Part shown: piece after piece, positions 37,601 through 49,900 of the stretch | How positions within the stretch are numbered: the stretch's first letter is position 1 | How the letters are laid out: each line of letters begins with the position of its first letter | NCBI RefSeq assembly: GCF_041260155.1 | Contig: NC_091947.1 | Location: 30,864,028-30,928,027 of the forward strand | Reading direction: 5' to 3' | From: Ptychodera flava | Taxonomy: Eukaryota; Hemichordata; Enteropneusta; Ptychoderidae | Length of the DNA: 64,000 nt | Position numbers and translations under genes: made by a program | Notes under the pieces: model-generated | The model's input: the letters and a program-made list of their open reading frames with translations, nothing else | What the model was told of the DNA's origin: nothing | Databases searched by the model: none

Positions 37601-37750
37601 CTAAGTTTCTCCTTGGTTTTGCTCTTTTTATGCTATTAAAAAGTGATTCAAGTTTTGAAATAAAAATTTTATGCAGGAATCTGCTGTTAGATCATGCTGA
37701 GTCAGAATGTGTCAACTGGTTGCACAGAGACTTTGCAGTGGTATAAAACT
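34627..37750 (+). repeat. Dimeric satellite array, 338-bp unit (2 x ~169 bp), about nine units
   Basis: Two monomer types alternate. Type A begins GAACTGCATTTTGAATATGC and has GCTATGGCTGTGACTTCTAAG; type B begins AATCTGCATTTTTAGTATGC and has GCTAAGGCTGTGACTGCTAAG. Type B 61-codon frames recur exactly every 338 bp (34929, 35267, 35605, 35943, 36281, 36619). Some positions have two A/B hybrids (35880, 36900). Monomers at both edges (34627-34730, 37530-37750) are strongly diverged while the centre is homogeneous, the classic pattern of unequal exchange. Every monomer ends in a CTAAT...TTTTTTGCAG motif like a 3' splice site. Confidence 0.95.
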
Positions 37751-37759
37751 TGCTAATTA

Positions 37760-38425
37760 AGGGGCGCTGCACCCAACACAGGGTATTTTGCACCAAAATA
37801 ACTTTTTTGTAGACATTCATTTAATTTAATGAAATTGTTAACCCAAGATTAAAATATTATTATTTGGGTTCATCTTCAAGGCTGTCAAGCAGTCGTAGCT
37901 TGCTTGATACAGAAGTGTTAATTTTTGCAAATGTTTGCAAATCACCCAATTTCCTGGCTTCACTATTCTTCCAATTTCAAGATTTCCAAACAATTTAACT
38001 CCATACTGACTTGGTCAAACTTTCTTAAATTTTCCCATTATTTTTTTTAAATGTTGTTAAACAAAACTTTTTTGATTGGCAATAAAGTTCTTACACTTTG
38101 AATAAGAGGCATTTTAATTTGTATGAGGATCATGTACTGTAAAATATGTCCTGATGTAACCTGCCAAAAGAAGGAAATGACGACCATGTTAAAAGTGATA
38201 TTTTATTCAAATCATATATGTCACTGCCCATTTAAGACAACTGTTGTCAGCTCCACTTATATATATATATATAACCAATGCAAGACTTATATCATTTTTA
38301 TATGCAAAGTAAAACATAAACTGTGTCTTTTGAAGGTTTATGGCATGTCTAATTTTTAATATGAAACGTCGTGTGAACAGTGTCTATTCATTCTGATGTA
38401 ATAATGGATTTTTGTTTGTGTTGAC
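37760..38425. other. AT-rich spacer, no gene seen
   Basis: T-rich with a short (TA)n at 38258-38272. Nothing coding was recognised. Confidence 0.5.
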
Positions 38426-38427
38426 AG

Positions 38428-40438
38428 TATCTTTGAATGCTATAACCCTGCCTTAACAACAGATGGTAAGAAGTTTGTTTTGGAAGAGGAATGTGAAAGA
38501 AACGTCAATGTAAGTAGGGTATTATGTTCATATGTTGCTTCTCACATTGGTGTACCATTTTGTAGTTACAACTTGAGCTGTATCATGTGAATGGTTTTGG
38601 GATAATGGTGTAAGTTATTATATTACAACTCAAAAAAAATTTAGAGGGCCTGTAATGCTTACTTTTGATATTTTTTTCATTATTTATATTTGTCCACTGT
38701 AAGTTGTTATTTTACTAGAAAAAGATTGCTAACAATCAATATTTAGCTTGTCAGCATAGCATTTGTATGTGTGATTGCACTGGTATTGGAGAGCAGCCGT
38801 AAGGACTTGTTTTAAGGTGGTTGGAAAGGCTAGAGCATCAGTTATAAACTCAACAAAACTATCAAAGTATAAAAGTAGTCAACATTCTCTGTGGAATAAA
38901 AAAAACTAGACATTTGGGCACAAAGGCATTGCAGAGTTATAGCCTGTTGAAACTTCTGAAAAACTGACCAAATAAGAAGAAGTTGGGGAGTCCTCAGTGT
39001 ATTAACTATGGTAGAGGTCCCCAATAAAATGTTTAAAAAGGGAAAGTCATTATTTGCTGTTTTTCAGGAAAGTTTGACAAAGTGGTGCTTGCATTCAGAG
39101 TGAGTGACTGCTATTGTAAATTCATTTTTAGATTTTTGAGTGTCAAAGAGGTGTCAAAAGTGAGATTAACCAAAAAGACTGCTCTGTGACTTCAAAAGAG
39201 GTGTGCAAATATGGCTTGTTTTCAACAGTTTTGACAGAATAATAGTTTTCCTACATAATTATATACCAATTTATCCAACTTTTGAAATGAGATATGGACA
39301 TGGAATTTTTACAGCCTATTAACAAGGTTACAGATAAGATGTGTATGGCACAATTTTCCTGTATTTGAAGTACTTTTTGAAAAATCACATTTTGAAATTT
39401 GAAAGAATTTTTAATAATTTTTTGATATGTAAACCCATGTAAAATCATAAAAACAAATTTTATTTACAAATCCTGCCATGCAAATCTTACAATTAATAGT
39501 GTCAACATATTTATAACTAATTTGGTAATATTAATACTATCCAATTATTATTAAATTCAAATATGTAAAAAAATATGAAAAATTAAATTTTAATATTTAC
39601 TGGTGTCATATTTCAAAATCATGGCTGCAAATATACAATTTTTATATTCTTTGGAGAAAGTATTAACTAAGAGACTTATCCTGAAAATTTGAACTAAATA
39701 TCTTGATTCTACACTTGAAACTTGACATTAACTCTGAGAAAAGAATTGGTGCAAACATAGCCTTTCCAGCCACCTTAATACGGCTAGTTTTCAATCAGGT
39801 TCGAACCCACAACATACGGCATCAGTCGCCTAGCGGAGAGGCCACAGAGAGAACCGCTCAGCTAAATCCCCACTCTAAAAAGAGTGGTTCAATAGCCTGC
39901 TAAATTGTTACATTTTTCTGACTGAGACCGCTCCACACGTTGTAGAGTTCGTGAAGCACTCACTCACGCATGCTCACTTTCACACATCGCACATACAAAC
40001 GTTATCGAAGCGAAACATCAGCATCCTGGTGCACAGTATACTGGGTAATCAGACTCAACAAGGAGCCACATGCATAAGCAGTGGAGGTCATCAACACCCG
40101 TGCTAAATAAGAGTATTTTAACAAATATTTTTTATTGCACACAGAACTCATATAATTATTGAACTATTACATTCTATTGAATTACATTTCCAATATTACT
40201 ATGCACAAGTTTATTGGCTTGCCCTATCATGATATCATACATTTTATGACATTATCTACCACAGGTTTTCATGGGTGAAAGAAATATACAAAAATGTATT
40301 AATAGTTTATCTATATTTCTATTTTTCTCACTCAGGTTTGTTGTAGACTACATCACAATTGTGTTGTTGGAGGAGGCTGAAGTTTACCTTATGTCAAAGA
40401 AAAGAATGGTTATGCTTGGAGAAGCAAATAAACTCTAG
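38428..40438 (+). CDS. Possible 3' exons of an unidentified gene
   Basis: Three segments splice in frame. 38428-38509 (acceptor ttgacag, donor AAT|gtaagt; IFECYNPALTTDGKKFVLEE...) joins 39068-39099 (acceptor tttttcag, donor A|gtgagt; ESLTKWCLHS), then 40336-40438 (acceptor ctcactcag; FVVDYITIVLLEEAEVYLMS... ending GEANKL, TAG). Phases 0 and 2 match across both junctions and the other frames close. No family was recognised; the tail looks helical and charged. The middle segment lies inside the TTAA element 38812-39778, which weakens it. AATAAA overlaps the last codons (40427) and another candidate signal is at 43376. Upstream exons were not found; the satellite would be intronic if the gene is real. 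Confidence 0.35.
38812..39778 (+). mobile_element. TTAA-ended non-autonomous DNA element, ~967 bp
   Basis: Starts TTAAGGTGGTTGGAAAGGCTA and ends with inverted TAGCCTTTCCAGCCACCTTAA, ~21-bp ends with one mismatch and TTAA borders. The interior is AT-rich without an ORF. Confidence 0.75.
39785..39875 (-). mobile_element. tRNA-derived SINE head, minus strand
   Basis: Read on the minus strand, box A TAGCTGAGCGG (39854-39864) and box B GGGTTCGAACC (39798-39808) have tRNA-like spacing with a long variable region. There is no matching acceptor stem. It abuts the right end of the TTAA element. Confidence 0.65.
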
Positions 40439-40464
40439 TATTGCCACAGAAATCTAAATGTACT

Positions 40465-40930
40465 GTTCTGCAGGGATAACCTTATTGACATTTGTCCATA
40501 TTGTTATGAAATATTTTAAAACTTAAATTTTAAGGCAATTATTGTCATATTTAACCAAAAATATCATGCAAAAGTTCTGGTCAGACACGTTAATATTGAT
40601 TATACATGTCCCTTAGGATGACAGCAATAAGATTTTGTAAAATCTATTTTTTTCTTCAAAACTCCTTGTCAGACTTTTTGATATTCAGTATACAGGTCCT
40701 TAGGATGACTTAAGTCAGATATTTTTATACAGTGAGGAAATGCAAAGTTTTGTATTTTTGGAGCAATTTTTGTCAATTTTGGTCAAAAAGTGCTTTTGTC
40801 TAATTGGTGTTTATCTGATATCTTTGCATTTTCTTATAAAAATCCCTGGAGACTACCTAAGCCAAATCATTTTTCAAACTGGGGGAACCCATGATTTTTT
40901 ATTTTTGGAGCCAATATATTAGTCTGCAAG
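40465..40930 (+). repeat. Degraded copy of the 'GCAATTTTTG..TTTGGTCAAAAA' repeat family
   Basis: Contains 'ctggtcagac', 'tatacaggtccttaggatgac', 'tttgtatttttggagcaattttt' and 'ttggtcaaaaa' words shared with 48127-49885 and 59239-60301. Confidence 0.7.
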
Positions 40931-40999
40931 CTTGAATGACCTATTCCAACCCTGAATACCTTGTAAATCAATTTTGAAGACACTGAAAATAATGTAGTT

Positions 41000-43990
41000 T
41001 TATTTGTGCCAATTTGTAGTGAAATATGATTTAGAAAAAAGTTATGAGGCTATGTTTTATGTAGTGGATCAACTTTAGCAAATATTTAATGGAGGAAACC
41101 CCATACACTGATGAGGGATTTCAATCCACAAGAAGGCATATGGCAAGATGCACCATACCATTATATAAAACTGACTCCACTTTATTTGTATCAGTTCCAA
41201 TCATTTTGTTACCTAAACAAAAAAACCTGTCATGGTATCACTTAATTAAGTAAATCTTCACAAAGATGAAGGCAGCTGAGTGAAATCATGTGTAGATTGA
41301 ATAAGATGAGTGATGAATGATAATATCAGGTCACTTCACCACACAAACAGAATAAACAACGATATTGTTGTTGACGACCTATCCCTCTGACATCATATTG
41401 TTTTTTGATCAGTACACTGCATATATTTACTCCTTCCAAGGTTCGAATTTATCAGTTATCATTGACCAATTACCAGTGGTTGTCTGCTTTTGATTACAAC
41501 TTTGAACTTGCAGTAGACAATGTTGACTTACAATATATTTTGCTTGCAGTAATTGTCAAAATATAGTTGCACATTTTTATCTGAAACCAAGAAGTTTTCA
41601 CATTAATATTACACATACAACTAGGAAGTTATTGAAATCTTTCAATTTTTCTCTGACGTCCAACATTTGAAAGTTAATTGACCTGTTGGAGGTTTCCTTC
41701 TCACCAGTTTATTTGGTGTGTATATTGCACATTGTATTCTTGGCTCATCTGTGTATAACTTAACTCTGAGTAAATCTTAACATTTCAAGCAAGGACCATC
41801 AAATTTTACTGTTGATCTACAAAATTGAAAAGTGGCTGTTAAAACGGAATTCTGCCCATGAAAATTGAAAGTTCAAACTCTTTGCAAACACAATAATATT
41901 TTGAGTGAATAAGTGGAAATAGGAATACCTCTTTTTGTTTGTCAGATAGGAGCAATACTGTGCCCTTGGTGGTATATTTTTAAATGACTTGCAGAAATTG
42001 ATATTTATTACAGTTGTTATTATTGCTAACTGTTGTTTTGCCTGAGGCACACACCTAGCTATCCTATGGATTCTCTTGAATATTATCACAGTACAGCTAC
42101 ATGAGCCACCAGGCCGCTGCTAGTTGAAACGCCTATTTGTAGGGGTTTTAATGACTGCTAAGCTAGGCGAATTAGTATGTAGATATTGTGAGTTCAAGCC
42201 CCATAAAATGCATCAGCAAGACTGCATCAAAGTTGACCACTTTTACTGTACATGTTGTTCACAAATTTAGTTCTAAGGCCATCAAGAATATTTTTATGGG
42301 TCTTTTAGAGTAATTTAACATAAAGGCCTGGGGGGTCAGAGGAATGTGAGGGTAGTCACTCAAAAAATTGAAAGCTACAAGGAGGTTGTTCAAAATTGGA
42401 GAGAAAGAAGTGGGTTGCTCAATTTTTGGTACAAAATGAATTGAAATACCTCTCAGATTGCACCATTTCATCAATTTCTCAAAATTCTTAATGCGACCCC
42501 CTGTCACTTCCTCTCCCCTGGGGTGTTCTGACAGTTTTACTTAGTAAAAACAAATAGAAAACACCTAATATTACACCAGACTGCATCAATGAACTCATTA
42601 ATTTCTCAAAATTTCCGACGTGGCAGAGGGGACACGCCTCTCACACTTTTCCCCTGTGGGTGTTCTAACAGTTTTACACAAATTGATAACATCTCTCATA
42701 TTGCACCAGACTGCATTATTGCACACATCAATCTCTCAAATTTTCAACACGAGAGGGTACAACTCCTCTGACACTGCCCCTCCCCCAGCCTCCTGACTGT
42801 TCTCCTGTACTTTCAAATTCTGCCCTGTCAGATATCTTAGTGGAAACCTTGTCATGATACCCATCCAAAATAAACAATATTGTATGGTAAACAATACTAT
42901 ATGGTTGGATAGTGGTTACAGCATGAGCTTTTGTATCTACATTTTTTTGTGACTTTTTGAATTTCTTTTTGCTGGTCACATCTTTTTCAACTGTCATGAG
43001 GTAACCGATGATATTCCAGCAGGATATGAAAGGTCTTTACTATTGCTGTAGTTTTGTAAATTTTACAAATACATGTCTTGGTATTTAACTGGTCTAAGTG
43101 GGGGGGGGGGGAGGGGAGGGATAGTCAAAATGTCTGTGTTAGAGACTGGGTTACTCAAATGCATTGGGGTTGGCATGGGGTTTACTCGAAATTTCAGAAT
43201 ACTATGAAATTCCCCAGACTTCCCCCCAAGGTCGTTAATAATTACGACTCCCTAAGTAAGATTTTTACCACAGGAAAACGTTAATTTTATTCACTCTTCA
43301 TCCTTTGTTAACCTTAGAAAGTTTGATTATGTAAAATTGTATTGTTACTTGTTGTAATCTTGAATTGTTGAAATTAATAAAATCTTGGAAAGTAAAACAT
43401 GATCCTGTGTCACTGTTGTTCCTGTCTTGTTCACCATCAGAGAAAAAAAAGATTCTAATGAATTCACACCCAATTGCTCTACCAAAACAGAAAAATTATT
43501 GACATTTTTCAGGCAAAAACACACGCCGTCTCACCAGTAATACTTGTAAGTTCAATGCAACTCTGCATAACATGTTCGGACGAGAGAGATGACCATAGAG
43601 GGCGAACGTCCTACTGGTACTCGTGTGACAGGCTTGCAACCACATGACATACTCCGGGTGCGCGCGTACTGGTCTACAGAGTTTGTTAGGTCACCCATGG
43701 AGGTCTCTACTACCTCCATGGGTCACCTGACCGCTCACATGATCGCCTGTTCAAAGCGTATCATATATGTACACTGTCCCTGAAGGGCAAGTTGGATGTA
43801 GTAGGTCAGCACTATGCATGTAGTCACCTAAACTACAGAGTAGCCAGCCTAGATTAGCCATGATGGTCATGTGGTAAGTGATTTCGTTTTACATGTAATT
43901 TCCATGTTTTTTTTTCTTGTTCCCTTTTCGTGAGCTGTTCACAGCCTGCTTAATTTTCCGATAGGGATCGAGGCCGGGTCACGGATTCTT
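41000..43990. other. No supported gene
   Basis: AT-rich with diverged short repeats (42300-42800 has three 'tctcaaaattt..' type words). G-run at 43099-43110. AATAAA at 43376 could serve a + strand transcript. No exon recognised. Confidence 0.4.
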
Positions 43991-44011
43991 ATCTGTTTTT
44001 CGTGCGTAGTT

Positions 44012-44477
44012 CCATAGGGAACCCGAAATCTGGCTGTTGTTCTTGTTGTTGTTTGTCTGTTGTTTATGTTTATATTAGTCATGTTGTTGTTGTTGACCAA
44101 TAAAATTCAACGAACATAACTATAGTGTTGTTCTTTCAAACGTAATGTAGATGTCAAAAGATAAACACTTCAAGGACAATGGCACTACTATTGTTTGACG
44201 CAATGCAACTCTCGATCTCCCAACATACACTCTCTACACATACATATATGTACAGTATATGTGTAAGTATTGGTTTAAGAGTTTATATTGGGAGAGAGTT
44301 GCATTGCATCAAATAACGATAGTGTCCTTATAGTGTTTCTTATGACATCTACATATGTTTGAAACAATCACAATAGTTATGTTCGTTGAACTTTATTGTT
44401 AGCAACATCAACACGCCTATTTAAACATGAACGACAATACAATGACAAGAACAACCAGATTTCTGGATTCCCTATGG
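44012..44477. mobile_element. Palindromic foldback MITE, ~200-bp arms
   Basis: The left end CCATAGGGAACCCGAAATCT and the right end AGATTTCTGGATTCCCTATGG are inverted. Arms continue through TTCAACGAACATAACTAT and GATGCAATGCAACTCTC blocks to a centre near 44245 (acatatatgtacagtatatgt). Confidence 0.8.
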
Positions 44478-44479
44478 TG

Positions 44480-46940
44480 TTTCTCGATTCTCAGAAAATC
44501 TTTTCACCCTGACTGAACAATTCATTAACATCTCCATCTTTTACCCCATCCATCTCGTACTAAAAATCACAAAACCCATTTTCTATTTATAACTCTTAAT
44601 TTGTTCAGACAGAGAAATACTCCTCCTGGTATGCAGGGCACAATGAGGATGGGCAATTAAACAGACATGGACTGTTTTCTTTGAGATATGATAGAGATAG
44701 TAGGAGTACTCATAACTGTCTTATATGTTAAAGCTTGAAACATAAAATTTACTATTTATAATTTAAGTAAATCAATGTAACATTTTACCAGTTAACCTGC
44801 GGATTTTGGGGCATTGGTGCAATCTGCGCAACACGCAACATTGCACTGCAATACGTAACATTGCGCCAACGAACGCAATAATTTTGCCATGGTTCCAAAT
44901 GGAGTTGGGTGATCCTATGAATGATGGGGTTGGCAGCTTGGCAGTCCATGGGGTATTTTCAATGTAACACAGATTAACAACCAAATTACTTGTCAACTTG
45001 ACAGAAAAAAGTGTAATGTAGGCTTAAGCAAGCAATAAAAATATTATTATTATTAAAAAAAAATCAATTTCCCAAAGGACAATACTGAAAATCAGCTTAT
45101 TTCTCTACTAACAAAACAAGAGTAATCTTTCAATAAACAACTTGCAGATTATATTTTTACTTTATATAAAACAGAAATACCTAGTTATATTTATTATTAG
45201 CTAATATTATTATACTGTAATACTTTATCTTTATTGAAGAAAATTTGAACTTATTTTTGTATCACACTTTTATTGCCACAAATGTGATGTAAATCCTATA
45301 TTTACAAGCAAGCAATAAAAATATTATTATTATTATTAATGTTAAATAAGTTCAAATTATGAATAGAAGTGAAGTTTATGAAATCGAATTTAGAACGATC
45401 GGTGCTTGGTACTCCCATTTTTAAAGTCCATTCCTGATCTTGCTCTGTGTTCAGCTGCAGTGATTACTAAGGAACGACATGGGACAATCTCAGTCCTGTG
45501 CACCTGCAACTTTCAGTGATATTCTTTCAAGAGTATACCTTTTACAAAGCAAAGCTTATCGCTCTAGACTAAATACATGTATACCAGTATTGTTATCATT
45601 GTACATTCCACATAACGATCGAGAATCAAAATATTTGGCATGACGTCTGTGGTTTAATTTCAAACTTCAAACTTTATACGAATGGAAAGAACAGTAAAAT
45701 GTCACACTTGGTTGCAAAAACATCTTTGCGACAAGCTGATGGTAGCCTGGCCTAAATCACAGTGATATTGGGGAAAGGGTGTCGGTCATCGTCTCATTAC
45801 CAGAAAGTTGCGGTGAAATGTTACCCTGGTAACACAGCGTGTTGATAGACAAGTTTGCTATACAAATGGGGACATGTGGATACACTAATCCAATGTTACG
45901 ATCCCTAAGTTGGAAGCAATTCACACTCAAAGTCAAAGCTGAAAAGACAAAGTAAAACATTATTGGTTGATATAGGTTTAGTTTTTGGTGCCAATTAAGA
46001 TGCAATTCAGCAGCATAATTTTGAAGTTGATGTGCATGTTTCCAGTGGGATCTCAAGATTCTGTTGGCGCAACATTAATTGATGGGGCGCACTGTTGCAT
46101 ATTGTGCCAATTACTAAATGTTGTTTTTTGGTGAGGCTACTTGCTTATAATGCTGGTACATTTTTCTTATAGGGGTAAAGACATTTTCTGTTGATAAGAA
46201 CGTGGAGGTACTGATAAGACATGTACATTGTATAAGCTGGAATTTTCTCATACAAAGCTTAAGCTAATGTGATATACAATATTTTTAACCTAAGAGTAAC
46301 AAATCCTGTAGAGTTCTGTGTCAGCTTCCTGCAAATCACAAGTAGTGGTAATCTGCCGCACACTGCAAATTATAAAGCAACTCCTGTTTCCTGCCATTGT
46401 GTTATCCACTAGTCATTAAACTGTGTCCTGACATATCGAAATTTACCCAATCACATCACTGTGCCTTCAGATTTACATAACCACTGCAGGCAATAACTCA
46501 GTGATAACCTTGAAAGTATCCAATTCCAATGGTCGGCATTGATAACACAGTATGTGTTCCCAAAGATAAAAAATACCATGCCCTTCTTTAACCTTTCATA
46601 CCTTTGGTTGCATCTAGTCGCAGGCACTCAAGTTTGATGAGTTTAATTTACATATCATGGTCATTTAAAGCAGGAAGAGGCATCATATTTTGAATTGTAA
46701 TGAATATTCATTGTAGAAGACAGTTTCTTGAGAACTCTCACTGGCATTGTTTGAAGATGAGACTCAGAGACTCAAGAATTGGATGGTCGGAGTACGTCAA
46801 CATTTGGTGAGACGGTTGTTTAAAAATTACTATATGTCCAATGTTCATACACTTTTGAGTATAGACTTTTCAATTCTTTTTTCTTGTGACAGGAAGTGTT
46901 GGTGAATTTTTTCATTGACTTTAGAAAGTAGTAACTCAGG
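44480..46940. other. Upstream region of gene B, no exon recognised
   Basis: Holds a duplicated 'gcaagcaataaaaatattattattatta' (45028 and 45307). No TATA box or 5' UTR exon could be assigned, although gene B's promoter is expected here. Confidence 0.4.
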
Positions 46941-49900
46941 ATGGAAACCAATCAGCAAGATTCAACATCTACAGCTCTGTTATCAGATAGAGATTCACAG
47001 CAAGATGGTGACAGTGATGGCGAGGAAGTCAAATATGTTGTCTACAAGAAACGATGGCTGGTACTGTTCATTGTGACTTTCTTGGGATTTTCTTCAGACA
47101 TGGTAAGTACAAGAGAGAGTTGATTTTATGAAGAAAATGATATTCTGAGACACCTGCACTGAGATGTAACTGGAGAGAAAGGTTTGAGACATTTGCGTTA
47201 CATTTCATTGAAACAGAAATCAACAGTTGAAATTTTATAAGAGTTTTTTTCAGCAGAGGTTGACCAAACAATTTCTGTAATGGCTCTACTGAATTGGCAA
47301 AACGAAACTCAGTGTATCTCTCATCAATTTATAAATATTGCAATGCATGAAAACTTATTGCAAACTGATACTCCGACAACATAGTCTAAGGACATTTGTT
47401 TGAAGTTGATCATATACAGTAGTTCAAAGTATTGATGGATATGAGAAATATTTTAACTGCAGCTTTCTTGATTACACCTCATCACATCTTCAGATCTGAG
47501 ATCATGATCCATTGGGGTTTGGTCTACGTAAATTTTTTACCTTATTTTGATTTATTGACATAAATCTGTTTCTATATATATGTGTATATATGGTGATGAA
47601 AAGCATTGTAGACATTTTCTTGAAAGAACTTGCGATTTTCAATTTCCAAGGGAGATTTCTTGCCGGTAGCCAATACCATTGTCATACATGGCATATTGCA
47701 GTGAAATTTGCAACACGTGAAAATGAACTTTTGATGCATGGATCATTGTACATACATGTATTATGCAGCCAGTGTAAAGAAAACAATTTCCAGAATGATT
47801 TTTAGATTGCTTTCGCTCTCAATCAGTAAAAGATAATAAAGAAAAGTAACGTTCTGTATTGCTGTATTTTATGGGTTTTTTTTCCGCAGATATGGATGTC
47901 ATTCAGTCCTGCAGCAACCATAATGGCCGACTATTACAATGTTTCTATAAATGAAATAAATGTAGTTTCTCTTGCACACATGATCCTTCCTATTGGTTTC
48001 AGTTTTGTCGCATCATGGCTTCTCGATAGCTATGGACTTAGACCATCTGTAAGTCAAATTAATTGCATGGAATTTCCCAACTCACATTTATTTACCATGT
48101 AAAAGTTAATTCAAAGGAATATTTTTAGCTCCGCTGTCAGCGACGCGGAGCTTATCAAATAGGTTGATTATCCGTCGTCGTCAGTCGTCGTCCGGCGTCG
48201 TCCGTCAACAATTGCCTTCTCCTCTGAAACCACAAGTCCAATTGCTTTGAAATTTTATATGCAGTTCACTTGGGGTGACCTTACTTCAGTTTGTTCAAAT
48301 CATGGTGATATTTGCATATTTGTATTTTTGGGGCATTTTTTTGTGTTTTTGGTAAAAAAATCTTCTTCTCTGAAACGCTCGTTCGATTGCTTTGAAATTT
48401 GATATGCAGTTTGCTTAGGGTGACTTAAATCAGATTTGTTCAAATGGTGGTGAAATTTGCATATTTGTATTTTTAAGGCAATTTTTGTCATTTTTGGTAA
48501 AAAATCTTAAAAATCTTCTTCTTCAAAACTACTGGTCAGATAGCTTTGATATTTGGTACATATGTCCCTAGGGATGATCTATTTCAGATTTGTTCAAATT
48601 GTGCAGAAATATGCAAATTTGCATTTTTAAGGCAATTTTTGCCATTTTTGGTCAAAAAATGTATTTCTCAAAAAGTACTGGTCTGATAGTTTTGAAATTT
48701 GGTATACAGGTTTCTATAGATGAACTAAGTAATATATATTGAATTTCTGGTGAAATCTGTAATTTTGTATTTTTGGGGCAATTTTTGCCATTTTTGGTCA
48801 AAAAATGTGTATTTCCAAAACTACTCATCTGATAGCTTTGAAATTTGGTATAGAGGTTTCTACAGATGAACTAAATGATATTTATTGAAATTATGATGAA
48901 ATCTGCAATTTTGTATTTTTGGGGCAATTTTTGCCATTTTTGGTCAAAAAATGTGTTTCTCAAAAAGTACTGGTCTGATAGCTTTGAAATTTGGTATACG
49001 GTTTCTACAGATAAGCTTAGTAATATATATTGAATTTCTGATGAAATCTGTAATTTTGTATTTTTGGGGCAATTTTTGCCATTTTTGGTCAAAAAATGTG
49101 TATTTCCAAAACTACTTATCTGATAGCTTTGAAATTTGGTATACAGGTTTCCATAGATGAACTAAATGATATTTATTGAAATAATGATGACATCTGCAAT
49201 TTTGAATTTTTGGGGCAATTTTTCCCATTTTTGGTCAAAAAATGTGTTTCTCAAAAAGTACTGGTCTGATAGCTTTGAAATTTGGTATACAGGTTTCTAC
49301 AGATAAGCTTAGTAATATATATTGAATTTCTGATGAAATCTGTAATTTTGTATTTTTGGGGCAATTTTTGCCATTTTTGGTCAAAAAATGTGTATTTCCA
49401 AAACTACTTATCTGATAGCTTTGAAATTTGGTATACAGGTTTCCATAGATGAACTAAATGATATTTATTGAAATAATGATGACATCTGCAATTTTGAATT
49501 TTGGGGCAATTTTTCCCATTTTTGGTCAAAAAATGCGTTTCTCAAAAAATACTGGTCTAACAGCTTTGAATATTTGGTATAACTAAGTGTGATATTTTGA
49601 AATTATGATGAAATCTGCAATTTTTATTTTTGGGGGCAATTGTTGCCATTTTTGGTCAGAATATTTTATTCTCAAAAAACTACTCATCAGATAGCTTTGG
49701 TTGACATGTTCTTAGGGATGATCGGATTTGATATATTCAAAGTATGATGAAATCTTCAATTTTGTATTTTTGCAGCTTATTTTAGCCACATTTTTCTGGC
49801 CACTGCATTGAGTTATCAAAGATTTCCACCTTCTTCATCAACATGTGTCAAAAATAGTTATTCTGTACATAAACACAGCGGAGCTATATCGGCCGCTAGG

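Noticed and set aside
42090..42230. Third tRNA-like head (box B-like GAGTTCAAGCCCC near 42190)
   Set aside because: No convincing box A at the right spacing and no tRNA fold.
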